Below are positions 7,905-16,089 of a stretch of 20,777 bases of DNA, in pieces. A program made the position numbers and the translations under genes. The notes beneath the pieces are model-generated. The model saw only the letters and a list, made by a program, of their open reading frames with translations. It did not search any database and was not told where the DNA came from. Position 1 is the first letter of the stretch; each line of letters begins with the position of its first letter. The DNA comes from Treponema sp. GTDB taxonomy: Bacteria > Spirochaetota > Spirochaetia > Treponematales > Treponemataceae. The DNA lies in the NCBI GenBank assembly GCA_031290005.1, contig JAITOJ010000126.1, forward strand, positions 1-20,777. Direction: 5' to 3'.

Positions 7905-7933
7905 AACATATCATACTTATCGGCGAGTGGCAA
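7905..7933 (-). promoter_or_regulatory. Promoter of the lipoprotein/barrel operon
   Basis: Minus-strand TTGCCA (7928-7933, 5 of 6 consensus) is followed after 17 bases by TATGTT (7905-7910, 4 of 6). The leader would be about 25 bases and contain the AGGAGT ribosome site. The 21-bp tandem array begins about 50 bases upstream of the -35 box. Confidence 0.5.
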
Positions 7934-7983
7934 GCGGAATTCAGCAGGAATTACAGTGCAGCAGGGTGAAGGCATATAAATTA

Positions 7984-8214
7984 CTGCGCACCTTTACCAC
8001 CATAGATGTACGCACATATGCCGTGGATGTACGCACATATGCCATAGATGTACGCACATATGCCGTATATGTACGCACATATGCCACAGATGTACGCACA
8101 TATGCCGTATATGTACGCACATATGCCACAGATGTACGCACTTCTGCCGTGGATGTACGCACATATGCCACAGATGTACGCACTTCTGCCGTAGAAGTAC
8201 GCACTTCCGCCATA
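7984..8214. repeat. 21-bp tandem array with GTACGCAC dyad core
   Basis: Ten units start exactly every 21 bases from 8005 to 8194, preceded by one degenerate unit at 7984-8004. The typical unit is GATGTACGCACATATGCC followed by three variable bases. GTACGCAC is identical in all ten units. It is flanked by arms that form an imperfect inverted repeat: ATGT/ACAT in most, TATGT/ACATA in units 4 and 6, and GAAGT/ACTTC in unit 10. Units 7 and 9 carry one changed arm only. Because 21 is a multiple of three, several frames on both strands stay open (VRTYAxD on plus, VRTSxAY on minus). None has a ribosome site or sensible ends. The array occupies the middle of a divergent intergenic region. Confidence 0.93.
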
Positions 8215-8386
8215 CGGCGGCTGTTTCCTAAAAAGCACGCTCAGTGTTGACCACACACTCCTACGAGTATTCCATGGTATCGCATTTAACCTGTCCCTTC
8301 ACCGTCAAGCGGCCCGGTTTGAAGTGCGAATTGCTGAATAGTTGCACACACTTCTTTTTTATGCCATACTACATTCAGGAGTTATA
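8215..8386. other. Rest of the divergent intergenic region, with weak promoter candidates
   Basis: No gene is seen here. A small inverted repeat, CCGCC-ATAC-GGCGG, spans 8207-8220 at the array's right edge. For the downstream plus-strand operon the best promoter candidate is TTGCAC (8342-8347), 17 bases, CATACT (8365-8370), which is weak; TTGACC at 8247-8252 has no well-spaced -10. The leader carries AGGAG at 8377-8381. Confidence 0.35.
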
Positions 8387-9343
8387 ATGAAAAAAACAGT
8401 CAAAGCTGCCGTATTGGCAGCGGTCTTTGTGTTAGTGTTCGGCTGCGCGTCAAAGCCGGCCTGGATTTCTGATTACGATGCAGGACAAAAACTTGCGGAG
8501 CAAAAGAATCTGCGAATTTTTCTGCTTTTCAGCGCCGATGAAACAGACCAGATAAATGCCGGCTTAAAGAAAATTTTTGATGCCAAAGAAACACAGAAGA
8601 CTCTCAAAGAGTATGTGCTGATTAACATTGATTTTTCCGAATCCCGGTATAACGCGGCGGAAGCGGCGGAGGATGCGGATGAAAAAACAGCGGAAGCCGC
8701 TGAAAAGGCCCAGGAACTCCTGCTTCGCGATTCAGATGTGGCGCAGCGGTATTCTGTGCAGGGGCTGCCCGCCGCGTACATCCTTACCAAAGAAGGGTAT
8801 GTCCTGGCTTCCCTGGAGCTTGACCCGGAAACCGCCACCGCGGCGCAGTTCGTGGAACTTTTTGCCGCCCAGCAGCCGCAAATTGATTCGGTGTATGCGC
8901 TTTTGAACAAGATTGAATCTTCCGCCGGGCCTGATAAAGTGCTGGCCATCAACGACCTCTATGAGGCAACGGAAGTGCAATACCGCAATTTGCTGTCAGC
9001 GTTGTTTGAGCCGGTTCCCGATTTAGACCCGGAAAACAAGACGGGTTTTTTGGGGAAATTTATGCTTCAAATCGCCTATCACACCGCAATGAGCTATATT
9101 ACCGCCGGAGACATAGACTCCGCGGTACAGGAATTCCTTGCGGCTGCGGAAAGCCCCGCTCTTTCGCCGGAAGAAAAGCAGGAATCGCTTTTCACCGCCG
9201 CCTATTTCATGGCGAATACCGGCGCCGGTGATATTGAAAGCGTTCAGGCGTATTTACAGCAGGCATACGACGCCGCGCCGGAAAGTGAAAACGCTCCGAT
9301 GATTGTGGAGATTTTGGGAGGGTTTAAAGCCCAGCAAGAATGA
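8387..9343 (+). CDS. Thioredoxin-fold lipoprotein lacking the CxxC active site
   Basis: The start at 8387 is chosen because AGGAG ends five bases upstream and gives a clean lipoprotein leader with lipobox VFGC (Cys20); a longer in-frame start at 8342 has no ribosome site. The precursor is 318 residues. Residues 25-165 resemble a thioredoxin fold: KNLRIFLLFSADETDQ is where CxxC would lie, and RYSVQGLPAAYILTKEGYVLASLE contains the conserved cis-proline block. No cysteine remains at the active site, so thiol redox activity is unlikely. An Ala/Glu-rich helical insertion (AAEAAEDADEKTAEAAEKAQE) interrupts the fold. Residues about 170-318 are helical and TPR-like (AYHTAMSYITAGDIDSAVQEFLAAAES). It overlaps the next gene by four bases (ATGA), which suggests the lipoprotein works with the CNNM membrane proteins, perhaps as a periplasmic binding partner. 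Confidence 0.75.
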   Translation: MKKTVKAAVLAAVFVLVFGCASKPAWISDYDAGQKLAEQKNLRIFLLFSADETDQINAGLKKIFDAKETQKTLKEYVLINIDFSESRYNAAEAAEDADEKTAEAAEKAQELLLRDSDVAQRYSVQGLPAAYILTKEGYVLASLELDPETATAAQFVELFAAQQPQIDSVYALLNKIESSAGPDKVLAINDLYEATEVQYRNLLSALFEPVPDLDPENKTGFLGKFMLQIAYHTAMSYITAGDIDSAVQEFLAAAESPALSPEEKQESLFTAAYFMANTGAGDIESVQAYLQQAYDAAPESENAPMIVEILGGFKAQQE

Positions 9344-10608
9344 TCGCCCTCGGCCTGATTCTCGTATTTTTCTCCATGATTTTTTCCGCCTCGGAAAGCG
9401 CGTTTTTGTCAATCAACAAGCTGCGCCTCCGGGTGCGGCGGCTCAAAAATGACAAGCGGGCAATCCGGGTATGGAATCTGCTGGAACACCGGGATATGCT
9501 GCTCAATACCTTTCTTTTGGGCAACAACATCGTTAATATCACCATCACCGCTCTGATTACCGCCTTTGTGCTCGCCCTGTTCAGGCGGCTTGGCATATTT
9601 GCAAGCTCTGAAGTCAGCGCGGCGGCCCTGCTTGCCACAGTATTTCTGCTGATTTTCGGCGAAATCATGCCAAAAACTATCGGCGCCCGGTATCCCGAAC
9701 AGACCGCTTTTTTGCTCAGCGGGATTATCGCTCTATTGGTCAAGCTGCTCTCCCCCCTCACTTTGGTGTTCACCAGGATTTCCCGGCTTTTGGCAAAGCT
9801 CATGGGTATTCCCCTGGAAACCGGCCGGGTGTCGTTTACCGCTGAGGAAATAAAAAGCTTTATCGACATCGGCGAGGAAGAAGGGGTGCTTGAATCAGGT
9901 GAAAAGCGGATGATGCACCGGGTGTTTGCCTTTGCCGACCTTGCCGCCAAGGATATTATGACCCCCCGGACAAAAATAGTAGCTCTGTCCCTTTTCGCAA
10001 CCTACCGGGACGTGCTGGAACTGGCCCAGCGGAGCCGGTTTTCTTGTTTCCCCGTGTGCAGGGACGGTATGGACGACGTGGCTGGGACGCTTTACCTGAA
10101 AGATATGCTTGCCCTGGGGGATGACCCGGCGGGATTTTCCATAAAAGCCGCTATGCGGGAACCGGTCTTTATTCCGGGGACAAAAAAAATATCTTCAGTA
10201 CAGCAGACACTGCGGGAAAAGAACCAGAGCATGGCCATCATCATGGATGAATATTCCGGCACCGGGGGCCTGCTCACCACTCAAGACATCGCGGAAGCGA
10301 TTTTCGGGAAAATCAGCGGCAGCCGGGAAGGGAGGGATAAACCGCTGGTAACCGCCCTCAGCCGGAACGAATTGATTGCCGACGGTTCCTGCCGCCTGAC
10401 CGAACTGGCGGAACGGGAAGGCATTGTCCTGCATTCGAAGCATTACGAAACCCTGGGCGGGTTTGTGCTGGAAAAATGCGACCGGATTCCCCAGATCGGG
10501 GACGCGGTTTCCAACGGGGGCCACACGTTCACGGTGATGGCAGTGAACCAGAACCGGGTGCAAAAGATACACATCACCCGGAAAGAGCCGTTGGTTTTCC
10601 CCTCATGA
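9340..10608 (+). CDS. CNNM/CBS-domain membrane protein (HlyC/CorC family), first paralogue
   Basis: This 422-residue protein has the full HlyC/CorC (TlyC-like) architecture. Residues 1-150 form the CNNM (DUF21) transmembrane domain with SASESAFLS, the LGNNIVN motif (60-66) and FGEIMPKT (106-113). A CBS pair follows, beginning at DIMTPRTKIVAL and including VAGTLYLKDML and the second-CBS motif AIIMDEYSGTGGLLT. A CorC/HlyC C-terminal domain (YETLGGFVLEKCDRIPQIGD) closes it. Family members act in Mg2+ or Co2+ efflux or homeostasis, and CBS pairs usually bind adenine nucleotides; the haemolysin label given to some members is historical. It overlaps the genes on both sides by four bases, so it sits in a coupled three-gene operon with a second paralogue. 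Confidence 0.92.
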   Translation: MIALGLILVFFSMIFSASESAFLSINKLRLRVRRLKNDKRAIRVWNLLEHRDMLLNTFLLGNNIVNITITALITAFVLALFRRLGIFASSEVSAAALLATVFLLIFGEIMPKTIGARYPEQTAFLLSGIIALLVKLLSPLTLVFTRISRLLAKLMGIPLETGRVSFTAEEIKSFIDIGEEEGVLESGEKRMMHRVFAFADLAAKDIMTPRTKIVALSLFATYRDVLELAQRSRFSCFPVCRDGMDDVAGTLYLKDMLALGDDPAGFSIKAAMREPVFIPGTKKISSVQQTLREKNQSMAIIMDEYSGTGGLLTTQDIAEAIFGKISGSREGRDKPLVTALSRNELIADGSCRLTELAEREGIVLHSKHYETLGGFVLEKCDRIPQIGDAVSNGGHTFTVMAVNQNRVQKIHITRKEPLVFPS

Positions 10609-11855
10609 TGTGGTCTGTTATCGCGCTGGCGTGCCTGATTGCCGCTTCGGCGTTCTTTTCCGCTTCCGAAACGGCCTTTTTGTCCATCACCCGGATAACC
10701 CTGCAGCATTTGCAAAAATCCGGAGACAGCGCGAGCCTTCGGGTGTGGCGTCTCCGCCGCCATCTGGACAGCCTGCTCTCTACGATTCTGGTGGGCAACA
10801 ATCTGGTGAACAACTTCGCGTCTTCCATTGCCGCTGCCCTGGCCATTTCTCTGGCGGGAAGTTCCGGAGTGGTCATTGCCAGCGCGATGATGACCGTACT
10901 TATCGTGCTGTTCGGAGAGATATTGCCCAAGACCGCCGCGGCCTATTATCCTCTGGAAACGGCGAAAAAAACCGCCCCGCCTCTTTCGGCAATGAAAACG
11001 CTTCTTCTGCCAGTGGTCTTTGTATTCACCGGGTTTACCAAAGGAATCAACCGGCTCCTGAACATCCGCAAATCCGCAAGTCCCCTGATTACCGAAGAGG
11101 AACTGAAAACCCTCATCGACCTGGGAAGCCAGGAAGGGACAGTGGAACAGGGGGAACGTGAAATGCTCAAGCGGATTTTCGAATTCACCGATTTGCGGGC
11201 AGAGGACATCATGCGTCACCGTTCCCTGGTCAAAGCGATTCCCCGGAACGCTTCCTACAGCGAAATGATTGGCGCTTTTACGTCCAGCGGATATTCCCTG
11301 CTTCCGGTGTATGACGGAGCGCCGGATAATTATATTGGCCTGGTGTACTATAAGGATGTGCTGTTTTACCGGGGGCGCAGCAAGGCGGGCTGCCTTCGCG
11401 TCTGTATGCGGAAGCTCCGGTTTATCCCCGGCACCATGCCGGCAGTGACGCTGCTGCATACTTTCAAAGCTGAAGGGACAGGCTTTGCGGTGGTGGTAAA
11501 CGAACACGGGGGGAACTCCGGTATCGTCACCACAGACGACGTGCTCAACGCGGTGCTCGGCAGAATTGCCGGAGGAAGCGCTGCTCAGGATCAGCAGGAC
11601 GCCGACGGGATTCGCATCTTAAGCCCCTGGGAATTCAGCGTTCCCGGCGGCCTCAAGCTGGCGGAGTTCAATGGGATTTTCAGCTTTGCTTTTGATTCCG
11701 ACTGGTACGATACGCTGGCCGGCTGGCTTCTGGAACGCTTTGACGCCCTGCCCCAGGCTGGGGAATGCCTGAGGACGGAAAGCTGCGTCTTTACGATTGA
11801 AGAGCAGGAAAACCGGCGGATTCAGCGGGTGCGGGTGTGCCTGGCGCAGAAGTGA
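10605..11855 (+). CDS. CNNM/CBS-domain membrane protein, second paralogue
   Basis: I place the start at MMWSVIALAC because this ATG overlaps the preceding stop (ATGA) exactly as in the gene pair before it; a longer open frame from 10476 would run through the upstream gene. The product is 416 residues with the same domain order as its neighbour: CNNM domain with SASETAFLS, VGNNLVNN and FGEILPKT, a CBS pair (VVVNEHGGNSGIVTTDDVLN), then the CorC/HlyC C-terminal domain (YDTLAGWLLERFDALPQAGE). The first CBS has DIMRHRS instead of the usual DIMTPR, so ligand binding may differ. Two adjacent, clearly diverged paralogues suggest a heterodimer, since CNNM proteins work as dimers. The gene ends just before a new promoter at 11873. 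Confidence 0.91.
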   Translation: MMWSVIALACLIAASAFFSASETAFLSITRITLQHLQKSGDSASLRVWRLRRHLDSLLSTILVGNNLVNNFASSIAAALAISLAGSSGVVIASAMMTVLIVLFGEILPKTAAAYYPLETAKKTAPPLSAMKTLLLPVVFVFTGFTKGINRLLNIRKSASPLITEEELKTLIDLGSQEGTVEQGEREMLKRIFEFTDLRAEDIMRHRSLVKAIPRNASYSEMIGAFTSSGYSLLPVYDGAPDNYIGLVYYKDVLFYRGRSKAGCLRVCMRKLRFIPGTMPAVTLLHTFKAEGTGFAVVVNEHGGNSGIVTTDDVLNAVLGRIAGGSAAQDQQDADGIRILSPWEFSVPGGLKLAEFNGIFSFAFDSDWYDTLAGWLLERFDALPQAGECLRTESCVFTIEEQENRRIQRVRVCLAQK

Positions 11856-11872
11856 AGCGCCGGAAAAGCCAC

Positions 11873-11901
11873 TTGACCTTTTATTTTATATAATATATTC
11901 T
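11873..11901 (+). promoter_or_regulatory. Candidate promoter of the fliA operon
   Basis: TTGACC (11873-11878) is followed by an AT-rich tract holding TATTCT (11896-11901) at 17 bases, or TATATT (11894-11899) at 15. A perfect TATAAT at 11889 is too close (10 bases) to this -35. A short AAGTG/CACTT hairpin (11850-11874) overlaps the -35 and is followed by a T-rich run, so weak termination of the upstream operon is also possible. Confidence 0.45.
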
Positions 11902-11924
11902 TTCTGCATACGGCAGGAGGCGGC

Positions 11925-12488
11925 GTGGTAAACTCGAAATATCTTGTCTTGACAGCACTTACAGGGTTTATCCTGTCCTGTCTCACCGGATTGATTTTCG
12001 GCGCTTCATGGGGTATTCTGTTGCTGCGGGCGCTGATTTGCGCGATTGTTTTTGGGGGCGCGGCTTTCGGTATTCAATTTGCCGCAAAGAAGTTTCTTGT
12101 TGAACCGGACAAAAACAATACGGCGCCTGATAGGGCAGACACCGGTTCCATGGTGGATATAACTTTGGAGGATGAAGATTTGCAAAGTGAAAACGATGTT
12201 TCTTTTGATGTTGGAAATATCGTTGCAGACACCGCTGATGTTTCCCCTGAGACAGGGCGGCAGGCGGACGACATTCAGGAATTCTCGAATTTCCAGCCCT
12301 TTCAATTTGGGCAGGACGTGAGCATGGATGATTTTTTTGATGATGATGAGTCGCCGGATACTATGCTGGCAGCCGATAAGGTTCAGAGCAAAGCGAAGAA
12401 CCATCCGGCGTTTGACAAAGAAAAAGCAAACCCAGCGATTCTTGTCCAAACAATACGGACAATGCTGGCCGGCGATAAAAACACATAA
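11925..12488 (+). CDS. Membrane-anchored acidic protein upstream of fliA
   Basis: This 187-residue protein starts at GTG, four bases after a full AGGAGG (11915-11920); the spacing is tight but there is no better start. Two N-terminal hydrophobic segments (residues 6-26 and 30-53: YLVLTALTGFILSCLTGLIF and ILLLRALICAIVFGGAAFGI) are followed by a long acidic, low-complexity cytoplasmic or periplasmic tail (DITLEDEDLQSENDVSFD, MDDFFDDDE). The C-terminus (NPAILVQTIRTMLAGDKNT) looks helical. I do not recognise a family. A small protein of unknown function also sits beside fliA in other treponemes, which from memory is a comparable position. It is the first gene of the operon and is followed by fliA after 11 bases, which suggests a motility-linked role, but nothing in the sequence proves it. 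Confidence 0.72.
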   Translation: MVNSKYLVLTALTGFILSCLTGLIFGASWGILLLRALICAIVFGGAAFGIQFAAKKFLVEPDKNNTAPDRADTGSMVDITLEDEDLQSENDVSFDVGNIVADTADVSPETGRQADDIQEFSNFQPFQFGQDVSMDDFFDDDESPDTMLAADKVQSKAKNHPAFDKEKANPAILVQTIRTMLAGDKNT

Positions 12489-12499
12489 GGATATGTAAG

Positions 12500-13288
12500 A
12501 TGGGGAATTCAATTTTTGAGCAAAAAACAGAAGATGAACTCTGGCTTGAATATAAGAAAACCCGGTCAATTGGCCTGCGGGATGCGTTTATCCGGCAGTA
12601 TATGCCCCTGGTTAAATATGTAGCCGGAAAGGTGGCAACGGGGTTGCCGGGAACTATTGAGTTTGACGATTTGGTCGGTTATGGGCAGTTTGGCCTTCTG
12701 GATGCCATCAGTAAATTTGACCCTGAAAGAAATATAAAGTTCAAAACCTATGCAGTCACCCGTATCCGGGGGGCTATTTTTGACGAGCTCCGGCAGCTTG
12801 ACTGGGTTCCCCGGTCAGTCAGGCAGAAATCACGGGAACTTGAGGACACCATCGGAGAACTGGAAGCTACACTGGGACGCCCTGCCACGGACGGGGAAAT
12901 TGCCAAAACTATGGGCCTGAGCGAGGAAGAATTCCTGCAAACGGTCATGAAAGTTTCTGGAACCAGTGTCATTTCTCTGAACGAGGTGTGGTATGCCGGA
13001 GATGATTCGGAACATATATCTATTATGGACAGTATAGAATCCCCTTCCAGCCTGAATCCCGATGTTATTGTGGAACGGGAAGAAGTTCGGCGGGTGATTG
13101 CGGAGGCAATCAATGAATTGCCGGAAAAAGAAAAAATGGTGCTGGTTCTGTATTATCACGAAGATTTGACCTTTAAGGAAATCGGACAGGTTTTGAATGT
13201 CAGTGAGTCCCGGATTTCACAATTGCATACCAAGGCAAATCTGCGGCTCAAAGCGAAATTAACCAATGTGCGTAAAGGCATCTTGTAG
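12500..13288 (+). CDS. fliA: Flagellar sigma factor FliA/WhiG (sigma-28)
   Basis: This 262-residue sigma-70-family protein has the FliA layout. Region 2 reads PLVKYVAGKVATGLPGTIEFDDLVGYGQFGLLDAI, then FKTYAVTRIRGAIFDELRQLDWVPRSVRQKSRELE, which is close to a signature of sigma-28. Region 3 contains LGRPATDGEIAKTMGLSEEEF. Region 4, the -35-binding helix-turn-helix, is EKEKMVLVLYYHEDLTFKEIGQVLNVSESRISQLHTKANLRLK. Sigma-28 directs RNA polymerase to late flagellar and chemotaxis genes and is usually held by anti-sigma FlgM, which is not in this window. AAGGAT lies seven bases before the ATG. I saw no obvious sigma-28 promoter here, so its targets are elsewhere. Confidence 0.96.
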   Translation: MGNSIFEQKTEDELWLEYKKTRSIGLRDAFIRQYMPLVKYVAGKVATGLPGTIEFDDLVGYGQFGLLDAISKFDPERNIKFKTYAVTRIRGAIFDELRQLDWVPRSVRQKSRELEDTIGELEATLGRPATDGEIAKTMGLSEEEFLQTVMKVSGTSVISLNEVWYAGDDSEHISIMDSIESPSSLNPDVIVEREEVRRVIAEAINELPEKEKMVLVLYYHEDLTFKEIGQVLNVSESRISQLHTKANLRLKAKLTNVRKGIL

Positions 13289-13301
13289 GAAGCAATGAAT
13301 T

Positions 13302-15266
13302 ATGGTGGATTTGGATTTGATTCGGTCAGAAATGCAAGCTCAGATGGAAAAAGACCGAGAAATCCGTGTTCTTACCATCTATGCGTCTTCCCTTGAAGAC
13401 GCCTTGTCCGATGCGGCGATTCAATTTAATACCTCTATTGCCAATCTTGAATATGAAGTCCTTGAACACGGATCCCCGGGAATTCTGTCCCTAGGTAGAA
13501 GGCCCTGGCTTATCCGAACAGAGAAACTGTCCGATGTCCAGAGAAAAAAACTCGAAGAGGAAGAAAAAGCTGCCGGTACGGAAGCCGTACAGGAAGAAAT
13601 CAAAATTCAGGACAAGGACGGTGTGTTCTTTATCCGGCTTTTCAATTCGGATATTATGCTTAAAGTGATTCCTCCCGCAGGTAATGGAGAAACCGTTCAA
13701 CTAAATGATGTGCTTGAAAGCCTTAAGCAGATACATTCAATTTCACTTAACCGTCAGGCCATAAATGATTGTGTCAAAAAAGGAACCGACGCTCAATATG
13801 TGCCGGTGGGTATTTATAACCATGTTGCCGGAGAGGATGCAAAATTTACCATTGCTATTTCTTCTGATGAAATGGAAGCCATGATTATCGTAACACGTCC
13901 GGGTAAAAATGGCTCAGATGTTGCTCCCGACCGCATCCGGGCGGCATGCCGCGTCCAGGGGGTGGTAGATAATGTGGATTGGTCTCCCCTGGAAGAATTC
14001 CTTGACGATCCGGTGTATGATATTCCTACGGTTGTTGCCCGTGGTATTAATGCGGTGGACGGCAAGGATGCTTCAATCCAATACCTGTTTGAAACCGATA
14101 CCACGAAATTGTTGGCCAAAGAAACTGAGGGCGGCAGGATTGATTTTAAGCAACTGAATATTGTGCAGAATGTGGTGCAGGGCCAAACGGTGGCTCAGAA
14201 AACTCCGGCGGAACGGGGGGAAAATGGAAGAACCCTTTTGGGCAAAGTGCTGATGGCCAAAAACGGCGTGGATATTCCTCTGCCTCTTGGTACCCATGTG
14301 CGCGCTGACGGGTTTTCCCTGGTGGCGGAAATCAACGGGCGGGTTTTTTTGCAAAATGGCCGGGTGCACGTGGAGCCGATTCTGGAGCTGGACAATGTAT
14401 CCATCAAGACTGGTAATATTGAATTCCTCGGCACGGTCATTGTTAAAGGCAGCGTGGATGATGGATTCAGCGTGAAGGCGTCCGGGGATATTACGGTTTC
14501 CGGTACTGTCGGAAAGGCGAAGCTGGAAGCGGATGGGGATATTATGATACAGAATGGGATTATGGGGCAGAATCAGGGAACCGATGCTATCCGTGCGGGC
14601 AAATCCCTCTGGGCGAAATTTATTCAGAATGCGATTGTTGAAGCCGGAGAGGATGTGATTGTTGGTGACGGAATCATCAGTTCACTGATAACGGCAAACC
14701 GCCGGATTATTCTGAATGGCAAACGGGCAACGATTATTGGCGGTCATTTGTATGCCACGGAAGAAATCAATGCCAAAACCATCGGCGCCGCGGATGCCGG
14801 AGCGGAAACCATACTTGAAGTCGGGTTTGATGTGACGCGGAAGCGGCGGCTGAATGCTCTTTTAGCTAACCAGGCGCGGCTGATAAAGGACTTAAATGCT
14901 CTGGAACTCAATATTCAAACCTTTGAAAACTTGAAGAAATCCCAGAAAGTCCTGGCAGCGGAAAAACAGCTCATTTATAATGAATTGCTCCAGAAAAGCA
15001 GTACCATTACTGCGGAGTTAAAGAGTATTTCTGTGGAATCAAAAGAAATCAGTGCCTTTTTGAATAATTCCACGGTTGACGGCAAAGTTTCCGCTTCCGC
15101 GATTGTATATCCCGGGGTGAAGCTTGTGATCCGGGACGCAAAAACTGATATAAAAACCGAGGTCCGCGCGGTAACATTCCGTTGTAAGAACGGAGTAATC
15201 GAACGGGGAAAATATGTAGATGTCTCTTCTCTCCCCGAGAGGCAAAATAGTGTAAAACGGACATAA
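13302..15266 (+). CDS. FapA-like protein (Jag-N plus DUF342)
   Basis: This 654-residue protein begins with a Jag-N/KhpB-N-like domain (residues 21-73: IRVLTIYASSLEDALSDAA, LEYEVLEHGSPGILSLGRRPW). It continues into the long DUF342 region, which ends in glycine/isoleucine-rich repeats (DITVSGTVGKAKLEADGDI) that should fold as a beta-helix. Residues about 510-586 are a coiled coil (RLIKDLNALELNIQTFENLKKSQ). DUF342 proteins include FapA, implicated in polar flagellar assembly in Vibrio; in clostridia a DUF342 gene likewise follows the flagellar sigma factor. The precise biochemistry is unknown. The gene starts 13 bases after fliA; the ribosome site (AGGA at 13287-13290) is far from the ATG, so translation may be coupled to fliA. 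Confidence 0.88.
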   Translation: MVDLDLIRSEMQAQMEKDREIRVLTIYASSLEDALSDAAIQFNTSIANLEYEVLEHGSPGILSLGRRPWLIRTEKLSDVQRKKLEEEEKAAGTEAVQEEIKIQDKDGVFFIRLFNSDIMLKVIPPAGNGETVQLNDVLESLKQIHSISLNRQAINDCVKKGTDAQYVPVGIYNHVAGEDAKFTIAISSDEMEAMIIVTRPGKNGSDVAPDRIRAACRVQGVVDNVDWSPLEEFLDDPVYDIPTVVARGINAVDGKDASIQYLFETDTTKLLAKETEGGRIDFKQLNIVQNVVQGQTVAQKTPAERGENGRTLLGKVLMAKNGVDIPLPLGTHVRADGFSLVAEINGRVFLQNGRVHVEPILELDNVSIKTGNIEFLGTVIVKGSVDDGFSVKASGDITVSGTVGKAKLEADGDIMIQNGIMGQNQGTDAIRAGKSLWAKFIQNAIVEAGEDVIVGDGIISSLITANRRIILNGKRATIIGGHLYATEEINAKTIGAADAGAETILEVGFDVTRKRRLNALLANQARLIKDLNALELNIQTFENLKKSQKVLAAEKQLIYNELLQKSSTITAELKSISVESKEISAFLNNSTVDGKVSASAIVYPGVKLVIRDAKTDIKTEVRAVTFRCKNGVIERGKYVDVSSLPERQNSVKRT

Positions 15267-15267
15267 T

Positions 15268-15600
15268 ATGGCGATACAACCCATTGATTTACAAACATTA
15301 TACAGCCAGCTTGATACGGTGGCAAAAACCGTGATGCAGCAGCAGCAGGGGGCGCAGCTTACTCATGCCATGCGCGCGGCGGAATTGACCCGGCAGGAAA
15401 CAGAAAAGAATACCGCCGTGCGGGAACTTACTCAGGAAAATGAGGGGATGGAAGCAATCAATGACCGGACTTCTTCGGGAAAGCAGAATCAGGAAGGCCG
15501 GGATAAACAAAAAAAGCAGCCGGAGATGCAGGAAGAAGCAAAGCATTTTTCACCTATAAAAGACCCGAATCTGGGGCGCCACGTTGATGTATTAGGGTAA
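15268..15600 (+). CDS. Small Gln/Glu-rich protein in the flagellar operon
   Basis: This 110-residue hydrophilic protein has no signal peptide or membrane segment. The N-terminus (MAIQPIDLQTLYSQLDTVAKTVMQQQQGAQL) looks helical; the middle is a Glu/Gln/Lys-rich, probably disordered or coiled-coil stretch; and the end reads FSPIKDPNLGRHVDVLG, which looks like a short conserved tail. The ATG follows the DUF342 stop after one base with no strong Shine-Dalgarno, so it must rely on re-initiation by ribosomes finishing the upstream gene. I do not recognise a family. Its position between DUF342 and a SwrB-like protein suggests a flagellar or cell-surface role, as an adaptor or chaperone, but that is inferred from context only. 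Confidence 0.72.
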   Translation: MAIQPIDLQTLYSQLDTVAKTVMQQQQGAQLTHAMRAAELTRQETEKNTAVRELTQENEGMEAINDRTSSGKQNQEGRDKQKKQPEMQEEAKHFSPIKDPNLGRHVDVLG

Positions 15601-15606
15601 TACGGA

Positions 15607-16089
15607 ATGAATATGCTTGCCCTGGCTCTGGCGCTTTTTGCACTGAATATTGCGTTGTGGGCGTATTTTTTTTTCCGGTTCAAAAAACAGGCTGCTCCTG
15701 AGAGCGTGCTGTTTTCTATCCGTAACGAGGTGGATAAACTGGTGCGGGAAATCAGCCGGGAAGTAAACAACGACATAACGCTTATTGACGACAAGCGAAG
15801 TGATTTGCGGGCAATTATCGACGAGGCGGCCCGGTTTATTACTCTTTCGGATGTGGAATTGAGAAAACGGGAACGCGAACAGTCCGCTTTTGCATCCCTG
15901 CGGAATGCGGCTCCGGAACCATTGGTTATTATCAAAACCCCAGAACCGGTGAGGCCGAAAAAAAGCGACCGGGAACAGACCCTGGAATTATACGCCGCCG
16001 GATTATCGTGCGAGGCAATAGCCAAAAAACTTGCCATATCCATTACGGAAGTGCAGCTTTTTATTGAAATGGCAGGAACCGGAGCATGA
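15607..16089 (+). CDS. SwrB-like membrane protein with coiled coil and C-terminal helix-turn-helix
   Basis: This 160-residue protein has one N-terminal transmembrane helix (residues 3-23: MLALALALFALNIALWAYFFF). A charged coiled-coil region follows (SIRNEVDKLVREISREVNNDITLIDDKRSDLRAIIDEA). After a Pro-rich linker comes a compact helix-turn-helix-like end (residues 120-157: REQTLELYAAGLSCEAIAKKLAISITEVQLFIEMA). The layout matches SwrB/DUF6115-type proteins, which lie just downstream of sigD in Bacillus and promote activation of the flagellar export apparatus. The parallel gene order (sigma factor, DUF342, DUF6115-like) in clostridia supports this reading. The last four bases overlap the following phosphoesterase. 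An alternative start two codons later (15613) is possible. Confidence 0.7.
   Translation: MNMLALALALFALNIALWAYFFFRFKKQAAPESVLFSIRNEVDKLVREISREVNNDITLIDDKRSDLRAIIDEAARFITLSDVELRKREREQSAFASLRNAAPEPLVIIKTPEPVRPKKSDREQTLELYAAGLSCEAIAKKLAISITEVQLFIEMAGTGA

Noticed and set aside
7984..8214. CRISPR array
   Set aside because: Units abut with only short similar spacers, there are no unique spacers of 25-40 bases, and no cas genes are nearby. The same holds for 19282-19575.
7927..8256. Open frames on both strands through the 21-bp array (VRTYAxD, VRTSxAY, ICGICAY repeats)
   Set aside because: The 21-base period keeps frames open by arithmetic. None has a ribosome site, and the frames run over the minus-strand promoter.
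10476..10605. Longer start of the second CNNM gene
   Set aside because: The extra 43 residues are an out-of-frame copy of the upstream gene's end and are hydrophilic, unlike any CNNM N-terminus. The ATGA overlap start is the natural one.
11873..11894. TTGACC with the perfect TATAAT at 11889
   Set aside because: The spacer is 10 bases, too short for a sigma-70 promoter.
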